From Neocallimastix lanati (nom. inval.) (taxonomy: Eukaryota; Neocallimastigomycota; Neocallimastigomycetes; Neocallimastigales; Neocallimastigaceae), in the NCBI GenBank assembly GCA_016946835.1, contig JACVTC010000080.1, forward strand, positions 840,001-870,000: DNA of 30,000 nucleotides, written 5' to 3'. The notes below the pieces were generated by a model that was not told the DNA's origin, did not search any database, and was given only the letters and a program-made list of their open reading frames with translations. A program made the position numbers and the translations under genes. Below are positions 1 through 21,995 of this stretch, one piece after another. Every line of letters begins with the position of its first letter. Position 1 is the stretch's first letter.

Positions 1-1195
1 GTTTTTTCTATATTTTATTTAATTATTTCATTTTGTAACTATTAGAAATTATTAAAATTATTTAAACTTTAATGTAAAACAGTATTTGACAAATAATTAT
101 CTGATTACTTTTTTCATTATTGATTTTATTAATATTTATAAATTTAAAAATTAAGTGGTTATTTATATTATTTGTTTTATAAAAAAGGTTATTTTATAGA
201 TATAATTATATATATATATAATAATGCATATCTATTTATGTATAGTATTTGTGTATTTGTGTATAGATTGTTTATTTCTTATATATAAGTAGTATAATTA
301 TTATAAACAATTATATTATATTCCTTTTTTTTTTATTATCGATTTTATTAATATTTTTAAATGTTACTAAAAGCTGTAATAAAAAAATTATAAATAAATA
401 AAATCTTAGTATATTATATTTTATATTTTGAACTTTTTTTTTTATCATTAATTTCATTTATTATTAGATACAGTTTGTATTAAAATTCACTAACGGTCTA
501 TTCATTTTTTAAAAATTTATTAGAAGATAAAAAATTTAAAAAAAAAGTTTTTAAAAATTTTAAATAAAAACAAAATTTATAAATATAAACAAAATATATA
601 TTGTAATTTTAAAAAATAACATTAATTTATTTAATTATATACTGTTTTAAATTATAATAATATATTATGTCTATTAAAATTTAATAGTAAACGTCTTTTA
701 ATATATTATTAATTGTTTACATTTAAAAATTAAATTTTAATTAATATTATTATTTAGGGATCTTATATAAATTATTCTGGAATATTGCTGATTAAATTTA
801 ATATTAAATCTTACCATATATAGATTTAAAATACTATTTTTTAAGGATAGAAATTTTTGTATTTCAGAATTTCGTTATTATTCTCCAAATAATAAATTTA
901 ATATATATTGATTTATTAAATTAATTATTTAATTTATTATTATTAAAAAAAAAAAATAATGAAGTGAAAAAATTTGTATCTATATATCTTATAATATTTT
1001 TATTATAAAATGATGTTGATTTCTTCATAATTTTTATTTTCATCTTTCTTTTTATAATATTATATCCAATATATAAAATTTATTTTTATATACTAATATT
1101 CTAAATTAATAATTATTAAAACTTTGAAAATATACGTTATACATATATATATTTTTCATTGTAAAATAGTTGATAATCCAAATATTAAATAAAAA
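1..1195. other. A/T-rich intergenic region upstream of the chitinase gene
   Basis: No open frame of useful length and no splice-connected coding signal was found on either strand. The stretch holds short AT-dinucleotide runs (for example around 210-222), A and T homopolymers and scattered stop codons in all frames. It presumably includes the promoter of the chitinase gene that starts at 1196, but no specific regulatory motif can be supported. Confidence 0.6.
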
Positions 1196-1369
1196 ATGAT
1201 AAGAATTATAAAGTTTTTTGAATTATTTGCTTTATTATCAACTTCATTAATTAAAGCTAATAAATGTGGTAAAGGTTATGGTTCATGCCCAAATAATGAA
1301 TGCTGGTAATTATTTATATATTTATATATTTATATATTTATTACTTGGTAATAATAGTTTTATTACAAA

Positions 1370-1422
<53 letters not shown>

Positions 1423-2179
1423 CAATTATAACAACATTATGTATATTTATATAATAGTTCACAGTATGGTTGGTGTGGTACAACTAGTGAATATTGTGAT
1501 TATAAGTGTCAATTGGATTACGGTAGATGTAATAATATAAGTTTTGATACTCCAAATAGTGAGAAAAAAATAGTTTCGACTTCAACTACTTCATCAGATA
1601 TTGAAGAAGAATGCAAAAATTTATCAAAATCAATAATTGTGTATTATCCAGAATGGAAGTATTATAATTTTCCACCAAAGAATATTCCATTTAATAAACT
1701 TACTCATATAAATTATGGTAATAAGTTTGAAAAAATAAAAAGAAGAAAAACAAAAGACTTTTGTTATTTATATTATTATTATTTTTAATATTATGAATTA
1801 TATTAATTTATAGAAGATATTAATATATATAATATCTATAATATTAATAGCATTTGCTGAAATTAATTCAAGTGATTATTCCTTAGAATATGATTCAAGT
1901 AAATTTTTAGAATTAGTTGAAACTGCACATGAATATAATAAAAATATTAAGGTATTAATGTCAATTGGTGGTTGGACAGGTAGTAGATATTATTCAAAAA
2001 TGGCATCCTCTTCTTCTAATAGATCAAAATTTGTTAAAAGTGTAAAAAGAATGTTAGAAGCTAGTGGTGCTGATGGTATAGATATTGATTGGGAATATCC
2101 AGGAACAAGTGGTGCTTATGATGATAAGTTAGTAAAATTGATTATTACATATGTATATGTTTATAAAATTATATACTTA

Positions 2180-2210
<31 letters not shown>

Positions 2211-3938
2211 CTTCGATGCTAAAAATGATACAAATAATTTATTAAAATTATTGCAAGAATTACGTGCCTCAATTGGTTATTCAAAAATTATTTCTGCTGC
2301 TGTACCATACAACACATTTGAAGTTAATTATAAACCATTAGAAGATATGTCTGAATTTGCTGAATTATTTAACTATATTAATATTATGGCTTATGATGTA
2401 AATTATTTTACTATTTAATTAATTAAAAAAAATTTTTTTCCCCTTTTTGATTTATATATTTTATAATTTAAAATAAAACATAAATTAAATTATATATTCT
2501 AATTTTTTTTAAATATATAATTATTATGATAATTCATATAGTTCGCTGGTAGTTGGTCATCTGTTACATCACATCATTCTTCACTTTATTCAACTGTTGA
2601 AGATGACAGTGGATATTCATTAGCAGGTGCTGTTAAAAATTGGATGAACGCAAGATTCCCAGCTAATAAAATTGTTGTTGGTATTCCTGCTTATGGTAGA
2701 TCGTGGATTTCAGGTAGTTCTTCAAATAATGGTTATCTTCAAAGACCATCTAACTCTCATCCAAAGGGTGATGAAGAAGATTAGTTAGTATATTAAAAGT
2801 TTATTTAAATTTTGTTTTAATAATTATTGTAAACTTAATTAGTAATAATTATTAATATGTTATATTTAATTTATCCAATTAGCATTGATCCAAATTCAAA
2901 AAGATACAGCTCTACCTGGAAATATAAAAATATTCGTAAAGCAATCATGAAATCAACTTATAAAGATTCAACTGGAAATTGGATTCGTGTATGGGATTCA
3001 AAGTCTAGTGTTCCATTTCTGTTTAACAAGAACACCAGACAATTTATTACGTATGATGATCCAGAATCAGTATCAATTAAAGCTGATTATGTTATAAAAT
3101 ATAACTTAGGTGGAATGATGATGTGGGAAATCGAAGAGGATACAAAAGATAGTGAATTAATTTCAACTATTCATAAAAAATTTAAAAGCTTTAGGTAATT
3201 AAAACTTCTCTTATTAATATTAATGTTATTATTTTCTTAATCAATTTATAAATATAATATGCATTTATAATAATTTATTTTAAATTTATTCAAATAGTTG
3301 TACTAATTTAAAGAACAATTTAACTGGAAATAAAAATATTGTTAACCCTGGATTAAATATTGATTTAAATGGAGAATCATCTGAATCAAGTAAATATTCT
3401 TCTTCAACTAGAAAAATTACATCAATCAGAACTTCAACAAGGACCACATTAACAAGTACTAGTACTTATACTTTATGTCCAAATTCTTCAAAATATAAAT
3501 GTTGCGAATCTTGCAATGTTTCCTACGATGATGGAAATAAATGGGGTGTATTAAATGGAGAATGGTAAATATTAATGAGAATAATTTTTTTTTTTTTTTT
3601 TTTTTTAATAACAATATTTTATATTTAATAAATAATAGGTGTAGTTTAACCTATGAATGTCTCAATAAAATAAATAAATGCTGGGCAGAAGCCTACGGAT
3701 ATTCATGCTGTAGTGAATGTGTATCTGTACTAGATAAATCTTATAATAAAAAATGGGGTATAGAAAATGGCAGATGGTAATTGCAATAATAATAATAATA
3801 AAATATATTAATTATTTAAAAATATTATTTGATAATTAATGTATATATTTATGAATGCAATACTAATTAATTAATTATTTGTGTTTATATAATTGATTAT
3901 AATAAAAAATTAGGTGTGGTATTCCATCTTATTGTTAA
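1196..3938 (+). CDS. Secreted GH18 chitinase with CBM18 and double fungal dockerin (cellulosome-type)
   Basis: Nine exons (1196-1305, 1458-1717, 1851-2127, 2211-2397, 2542-2783, 2883-3194, 3298-3564, 3639-3776, 3914-3938) join in phase to give 605 aa. Seen in order: a signal peptide (residues 1-21, hydrophobic, ending IKA); a hevein-type chitin-binding domain (about 24-61, eight Cys, core CCSQYGWCG); a short Ser/Thr linker; a GH18 barrel (about 95-460) with the SIGGW strand, the catalytic DGIDIDWEYP with acid/base Glu205, and NIMAYD at 273-278; a Ser/Thr-rich linker (about 464-520); and two Cys-rich dockerins (about 523-558 and 559-605) with KWGVLNGEWC and KWGIENGRWC. GH18 enzymes hydrolyse chitin beta-1,4 bonds with retention, through the substrate N-acetyl group. 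Fungal dockerins attach enzymes to scaffoldins, so a cellulosome location is inferred. Exon joins are deduced from frame and GT-AG sites. It may attack competing fungi or the fungus's own wall; the sequence does not decide. Confidence 0.93.
1375..1417. repeat. AT-dinucleotide microsatellite in chitinase intron 1
   Basis: A nearly pure run of AT dinucleotides lies inside the first chitinase intron (1306-1457), well away from both splice sites. Confidence 0.85.
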
Positions 3939-3957
3939 AGAAAATAAAATTAGTATA

Positions 3958-4198
3958 ATTGCATATAAAATTATTTATTGAATTAATTTTCATAACAGTT
4001 AATAATAAAACTATTTATTATGTTATTTTCACAATAATTGTATATAAAACTATTTATTATTATTTTTCACAATAATTGTATAGTAAACTATCTACTAAAT
4101 TATTTTTCATAAAAATTGTATATAAAACTAACTATTAAATTATTTTTCATAAAAATTGTACATAAAACTATCTATTATATTAATTTTACATAATATTT
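3958..4198. repeat. About 40-bp imperfect tandem repeat, six copies, downstream of the chitinase
   Basis: Six successive units, starting near 3958, 3999, 4041, 4079, 4119 and 4159, share the pattern TATATAAAACTATxTATTA followed by ATTATTTTTCATAAAAATTG. Unit length is 38-42 bp. Copies 4 and 5 are closest to each other, and the outer copies are more diverged. The array starts about 20 bp after the chitinase stop codon, so part of it probably lies in the 3' UTR or 3' flank. Confidence 0.75.
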
Positions 4199-4405
4199 TT
4201 TTATTAAAAGATTATTATATAATATTTATAATAAAAAATTAATACAAAGATATATGTATTTCATTAAAATAATTATACCTTAATTAAATTTTATAAATTA
4301 AATAAATCGATATTTTTAATTTTTTATTTTATTTTATTTTATTTTTTTTTTTATGATTTTATTCACTTTAAAAATTTAAAGTATCTTTATCTTGAAAAAA
4401 TACTT

Positions 4406-4488
4406 AATAATTTTATTTATAAAATTTTAAAATAAAAAAAATCTATGAATAATTTTATTTATAAAATTTAAAATAAAAAAAATCTATT
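4406..4488. repeat. Tandem duplication of a 42-bp unit
   Basis: Two adjacent near-identical copies (4406-4447 and 4448-4488) each begin AATAATTTTATTTATAAAAT and end in an A-run followed by ATCTAT. No coding potential is seen. Confidence 0.7.
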
Positions 4489-4586
4489 AAATAATATTAC
4501 ATAAACTATTTTTTATCCTATAAAATTCCTTAAAACGTATGACAAATATTAAATAAATTTTATAAAAATATTTTTAATATAATTTA

Positions 4587-5228
4587 TTGATTTTATTATT
4601 AATATTATTATTATTTATTATTTTTGACATTAGTATTTCCATTAAAAGAAAAATCGTCTCAGAAGATTGCCCTAAATGTTGCCCTTGTTGTGGTGTTAGT
4701 GTACCTAGCTTTTCTTACTGGATCTTTGCCTGTAAAGAATTGGAAAATTACAGAAATAAATCTTTACCTTTTCTAGATGATCTCTTTTTGAAGTTTGCAA
4801 TGATAATTGAACAAAAATCCTTGAATGTTTCTTTAGATTCAGAAAAGGATTATAATAATATTTATTATTTTATATTGAGTGCTCTTCTTGGTGGGCGTTC
4901 AATATATGAAAAAATTAAAGTTAATGATGGGGAACAAAGACAATTAGTTGGCAATATTTTTAAACAAAGTTCAACTTCGTCGATTGTTCCGTATTTTGTG
5001 GGGATTGCGGAGTTTTTAACAAACGTAATACCATTAATTTGTCGATCTTTTAGTTTGATGATGAAATGGTATTCCGTTGAATCTATCGTTGCCAAGAACG
5101 TCGACGTCGAAATAATAAGGCATGGATTTTCACCTCCCGGTGAAAAAACTAATACAAATTCGTTAGATAACACTAATTCTGAAATTATTACTCGTAATAA
5201 CGGACGTGGTGTTATCATCGAGGAATGA
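4587..5228 (+). pseudogene. C-terminal fragment of a probable LINE ORF2 (reverse transcriptase protein)
   Basis: The frame is open from a stop at 4575 to the stop at 5228, but there is no ATG near its 5' end; the first in-frame Met is deep inside the conserved-looking part. This fits a truncated reading frame rather than a complete gene. The first roughly 15 codons are A/T-rich flank. Then comes a Cys cluster (DCPKCCPCC, about 4665-4693), the motif FSYWIFACKELENYR, an LSALLGG segment and a downstream hydrophobic helix (VPYFVGIAEFLTNVIPL). LINE C-termini commonly carry CxxC followed by HxxxxC and later a short LLGG-like stretch; the usual His is a Tyr here. The assignment is by pattern only. 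The antisense frame 4865-5218 was judged a shadow. Confidence 0.5.
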
Positions 5229-5276
5229 GAAAAGTTAGAGTTGCTTCTAACACACTTTTATAATTTATTCTCTTAG

Positions 5277-5310
<34 letters not shown>
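4620..5310 (+). mobile_element. Probable 5'-truncated non-LTR (LINE-type) retrotransposon with poly(A) tail
   Basis: A single plus-strand open frame with base composition clearly less AT-rich than its flanks runs to a stop at 5228. After 51 bp comes an uninterrupted run of 31 A (5280-5310). The combination of a 3'-terminal reading frame, short 3' UTR and poly(A) tail with no 5' portion is what 5'-truncated LINE insertions look like. The encoded Cys-rich segment followed by FSYWIFACKELE resembles the post-reverse-transcriptase zinc-knuckle region of LINE ORF2 proteins. A weak candidate target-site duplication exists (ATTATTTT at about 4617-4624 and again at 5310-5317), but such A/T words are common here. 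The 5' boundary is uncertain, and a single-exon host gene cannot be excluded. Confidence 0.55.
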
Positions 5311-5312
<2 letters not shown>

Positions 5313-5318
5313 ATTTTC

Positions 5319-5577
5319 ATACATAAATTTTGTAATTTTTTTTTATATTTATAGTTTTATTTTTATGTTTATTGATAAAATTGAATTTTTACTTAATGTA
5401 ATATTTATATTATTTTTAATATTATTATTAATTTTTTTTTTATCATATTTAACTTTATATTTATTTTATTTTATTTTTTTATTTTTATTTTTTTTATATT
5501 TATTTTTTTTTATAATTAATTTTTTTATTTTTATTTTTTTATTTTTATTTTTTTATTTTTTTATTTTTTTATTTTTT
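5319..5577. repeat. T-rich low-complexity tract (TTTTTATTT pattern)
   Basis: Irregular TTTTTA/TTTTATT repeats fill the gap between the poly(A) tail of the retroelement and the end of the P5B ATPase gene on the minus strand. It probably includes the ATPase 3' UTR, which would be A-rich on the transcript. An apparent plus-strand frame of Phe/Leu/Ile is a composition artefact. Confidence 0.7.
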
Positions 5578-11119
<5,542 letters not shown>

Positions 11120-11765
11120 AAGTATATAATATTCATATATACTTTTTTTTTTTTTAATTAAATATATAATTTATTTTTAATTAAATATATAATTTAAATT
11201 TTGTTTGATTTTTTATTTTTTCAAAAATTAAAATGAATTTACATAAAAATAAATATATGTTTTTGAAATTTTTATAGTAAATTTTTTATTATTATTTTAC
11301 TACATTCTATTATTTTATTTTTATAAAAACAATTTTACTTATGTCTTTTATTATTTAATAATATAATATTTTTGTTTTTATTTTTATTTTTATTTTTATT
11401 TTTATTTTAAATACTTTATTTTTATTAAAATTATGCCATCATATAAAAATATAACTATATTATATTTTTATACTTATTTATATTTAATAAGGAAGAAAAA
11501 TATAAAAATATGAAAAATGTTATCTTTAAAATATAATATATTAAATATAAAACTTTAAAAAAAATAATAATAATGAAAATAAAAATAAAAATATAAATAT
11601 AATATTAAAAAAAAAATATAAAATTAATATTAATTTTGATTTTTAAACTTTAGACTATAAGATTCTAATTTTAATATAAATATATATTTTGACCAATAGA
11701 AAATACTCTACTATTAATTAACATTGATTTCATAAGTTATAAAAATATTTATTTTTTTTAATTTT
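11120..11765. other. A/T-rich intergenic region, P5B promoter side
   Basis: No gene was found. It contains TTTTTA repeats near 11371-11408 and short A-runs. Being upstream of the minus-strand ATPase start at 11119, it should hold that gene's promoter, but no specific motif is evident. Confidence 0.55.
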
Positions 11766-11985
11766 GGAAAAAGTGAGTATAGAGTACAATAGGACTTCTA
11801 TGTTCTTCCCTTTTACATATTATAATAGATAATAATAATAAAAACTACTATTGCCTTAGCCTTTCCTAGGGATTGGATTGTTTCTGTGTCAAAACAATCC
11901 AATCCCTAGGAAAGGCTAATATGATAAGACATACCCGAAAAGGCTTTTCAAGTAGAAGTCTTATTGATAATAATACACTTTTACC
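11766..11985. mobile_element. MITE-like nested palindrome (about 220 bp)
   Basis: The core is a perfect 28-bp inverted repeat (11856-11883 pairing with 11892-11919) around an 8-nt loop CTGTGTCA. Its arms contain CCTAGGGATTGG, conspicuously GC-richer than the surroundings. Outside it a second, imperfect pair of arms is visible: CAATAGGACTTCTA (11787-11800) with TAGAAGTCTTATTG (11953-11966), CCTTTT (11809-11814) with AAAAGG (11938-11943), and ends GGAAAAAGTG with CACTTTTACC. No protein is encoded. A miniature inverted-repeat transposable element or a hairpin RNA gene would both fit. A target-site duplication cannot be told in this A/T-rich DNA. Confidence 0.6.
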
Positions 11986-12230
11986 ATATTTTAATTAAAA
12001 ATAAAAAAATATAAATGTCATTAATATATTATTGATTTAATTATTCTAATATAAAGTATTATTAAAATATCATTTTCCTTAAGATTATTATGAAAGTTTG
12101 AAATAAATTTATATAATAAAAATCAATAAACATAAAAAAATTTATAAAAAAATTTTTTATTATATAAATGATAAATATTTTGTTAAGTATAAACAATTAA
12201 GGAATATTTCTGGATATGTAAGGCAATGTA

Positions 12231-12389
12231 TTAGCAAACTCCAACAAAGGCATTTCCAATAGATTTACCAATAAATGAATCAACCATCTTTTCCAAAATT
12301 GGAATATCACTTTCAAAGAATTTTAATTTAAATAAACATAAATCTTCACTTTCTAGAGAGGCATCAAAATACGTTCCACATTTTTTCAT
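12231..12389 (-). pseudogene. Unrecognised 52-codon ORF or relic terminal exon
   Basis: An ATG-started minus-strand frame encodes 52 residues beginning MKKCGTYFDASLESEDLCLF, with an amphipathic C-terminal part (ESDIPILEKMVDSFIGKSIG), and ends at TAA 12231-12233. Its composition is clearly protein-like compared with flanking A/T repeats, with mixed codons and few homopolymers. A TAA lies just upstream in frame, so either the ATG at 12389 is the start or this is a last exon joined at one of the AG sites just before it. The family is not recognised. It may belong with the fragment at 12722-12860. Confidence 0.35.
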
Positions 12390-12721
12390 TCTTACAATCT
12401 TCCATTATATTAATATTTCAAAGTGTTTTAATAAATTAAAGTTTAGTGTAAATTCATGTTATAATAAGAAATATATAATAATGAAAATTAACAAATTTAT
12501 ATAAATATATCAGTACCATTGATTAAAATGTGCTAACAATACAATTTAATATTATATCATTATTGTATTTAAATATGAATTATTATCTTTTTATTTAAAT
12601 AAAAATTATTAATGTTTGTTAATAAATGTTAATTTAAATATATTATAAATAAAAAGTTTAATAGGGTTAGTTTTAAATCATTTATAATATTAATTTTTAA
12701 ATCATTTTTATTCATTTTTAA

Positions 12722-12860
12722 TAATGGTTATATAGAGAAACATTGTAAAGAAATAGAATTATCTTTATTATAAAGTCCTTTAGCATTTAGAAATGGTTTT
12801 GTTTCTTTTAATGGATTAATTTGAAAGAATAATTGATAAGATAATAAGAAAAAATATTTA
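12722..12860 (-). pseudogene. Unrecognised exon-like fragment upstream of the 12231-12389 ORF
   Basis: The minus strand reads LLSYQLFFQINPLKETKPFL followed by NAKGLYNKDNSISLQCFSI and a stop. It is compositionally protein-like and embedded in A/T-rich DNA, without a nearby ATG. A GT (GTTTCT) near its end could be a donor, but no acceptor in matching phase was found before the 12389 ORF. The two pieces therefore look like a decayed or incomplete gene on the minus strand. Confidence 0.25.
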
Positions 12861-12900
12861 ATAATAAAGTTTAATATTAAAATTTATTAAAATAAAAATG

Positions 12901-12904
<4 letters not shown>

Positions 12905-12942
<38 letters not shown>
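12905..12942. repeat. Poly(A) homopolymer
   Basis: An uninterrupted run of about 38 A with no adjacent coding frame. It could be a slippage-expanded tract or a relic of a retrocopy tail, but nothing upstream supports the latter. Confidence 0.6.
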
Positions 12943-13131
12943 ACGATAAAAGTATAAAATACTTTAATTGTTATTTATTTGTATGTTAAAACTATATACA
13001 TTTATCCATAAGCTATAATAGTTATTTAAAAATTTTGAAATAATCTTTATTTTATATTAATATTAATTCAAAAATATTTAGAAGGACAAATAAAATATTA
13101 AATCCATTTTAATTAATATAATCAAAAATTA

Positions 13132-13299
<168 letters not shown>

Positions 13300-13729
13300 T
13301 TTCAATTTATTTATATTATATTAAAAAAAAAAAAAAATTCATGTATATCATTTCAAATTTAAAACCTATTAAAAAAGAATATGCTATATCTATTTTTAAT
13401 TACATTAATATAATATAGCAATCAAAGTTTAAAATATTTAAAAGTATAAATTATTTTACATTTATTATATTCTATTTAAATTAATAATACAATAAGATTG
13501 CTTAAATATAAATATATATATGAAAATATAAAATGATTTGTATTTTTTAAACAGTATTATTAGTATTGGTAATAGCAAATATATAAGTTTATAATTACCT
13601 AATTTAAATAAAGATTATAAATAAAAAAACTATTTTTTTTAGTAAGGAAAAAAAAAAAAACATGATTAAATTTTATAAAAAGTTTATATAGTATAAATAT
13701 ATGACACATAATAAATAATAAAAAATAAA

Positions 13730-13848
<119 letters not shown>

Positions 13849-14061
13849 CGAAACAAGAAATAAAAAATAAAAAGCAAAAGCAAAAGCAAAGGCAAAAAAA
13901 AACAACAAAAATAAAAAATAAAAATTAAATTTTTATAAAAATACAATAATAAAAATTATATGAGATTATTTAATATAATATATTTATATGGACCAGAAAT
14001 ATTACCATTATTATCTGTTTTTTTCTTCTTTATTCTATATTAATATATAGTTGTAATAATC

Positions 14062-20747
<6,686 letters not shown>

Positions 20748-21424
20748 GACCATTGAATATTTAATAGCTTATAATAAAAATATTATTAGATAATTTTCTA
20801 CAAATATTGGATTATGTTTATAACAATACACTAATTTATCATCATATTATTTAATTATTATTACTATTTTTTTTTTTTTTTAAAAAAAAAAAAGTCACTG
20901 AGAAATAAGGCATAAATTAAAGTATTTCTTCTTTTTACTCATATTTTTTTCTATTAAGAGTATGTATAATTTAGTAAATAATTGTATACATATTAAATAT
21001 GAATAATTATTCTTATTTAATATGAATTATAACATAATGTTATAATTTATAATAAAAAGTCTATATAAAAAATTAATAATCAATAAATTATCAATTATTT
21101 ACTATCTAAAACAAAAAATATAATTTTTAAATATTCAAGATTTAAAAATATATTATAATAAATAAATAAATGTGTAAATAAATAAATAATAGTATTTAAT
21201 TATATTTATCTTAAAATAATAAATTAAATATAAATTAAAAAATAACAACAATTATTAACAAAATTAATTTAAATTTAAATGCGAAGTAAAAAAAAAAATT
21301 ACATTAAAGAAGAAATTTTTATAATATTTAAAGTTTAATACAAACTAATATATTAAAAAAGAATTTTTAGTAAATTAAAATATGGAATGATATATATATA
21401 TATAAATTTTTTTATTTTATTTTA

Positions 21425-21455
<31 letters not shown>

Positions 21456-21995
21456 TTATTAAATCTAAATTAAAGTTAATTAATTTATTTATATAATTTA
21501 TAAAAATATATATATATTTTAATTCTCTTTATTTTCACATTGAGAAAAAAAAAATTTGGAATTGCAGGAATAAGATAATACTTATAAAAAAAAAAAGTTT
21601 GAAATAGCTGGAATAATATTATACATATTGAGTAAAAAAAAGTTCGGGACAGCAGGAAGATTTTACTCATTGGAAAAAAAAACAATAAATAAAAAGAAAA
21701 ACAAAATTAATAAATAAATAAATATAAAAGAGAAGAAAGGAAATAATAATAAATAAAAAAAAAATAAGAAAAAAAGAAAAGAAAAAAAATAACAATAAAT
21801 AAAAAAAATATAAATTAAAAATTAAAATAAATATTAAAAAAAAAAATAAAATAAAATAAAATATAAAAAAATAAAATAAAATAAAAAAAAATAAAATAAA
21901 ATGTAATCAAAATATTATATTATTATAAAGATTTACTAAATTAAAATTATTATAAATACTAAAAATTTATTCTTTTATGTATAAATTAAGTCATT
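20748..21995. other. A/T-rich intergenic region between the LRR and CAX genes
   Basis: No gene was found. About 120 bp after the LRR stop a T-run (20867-20881) abuts an A-run (20882-20893), a simple hairpin-forming 3' flank. From about 21690 to 21903 the plus strand is almost pure A/T with AAAATA-type repeats, leading into the CAX gene. A degenerate repeat at 21538-21675 is listed separately. Confidence 0.55.
21538..21675. repeat. Degenerate repeat (three copies plus a partial) upstream of the CAX gene
   Basis: Three related blocks share an A-run followed by TTTGGAATTGCAGGAATAA (21554-21572), GTTTGAAATAGCTGGAATAA (about 21597-21616) and GTTCGGGACAGCAGGAAGA (about 21642-21660), spaced 43-46 bp apart. 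Copies 1 and 3 are preceded by CATTGAG or TATTGAG, and a fourth partial start follows (CATTGG, 21668). The array lies 320-460 bp upstream of the antiporter start codon and contains the only G/C-rich words in that stretch. Confidence 0.6.

Noticed and set aside
4865-5218. Antisense ATG-started 117-codon frame
   Set aside because: It overlaps the plus-strand LINE-like frame. The poly(A) tail and the Cys motif support the plus strand.
20867-20893. T-run/A-run hairpin after the LRR gene considered as a terminator
   Set aside because: Bacterial-type terminators do not apply to a spliced eukaryotic gene, and such T/A junctions are frequent in this DNA.
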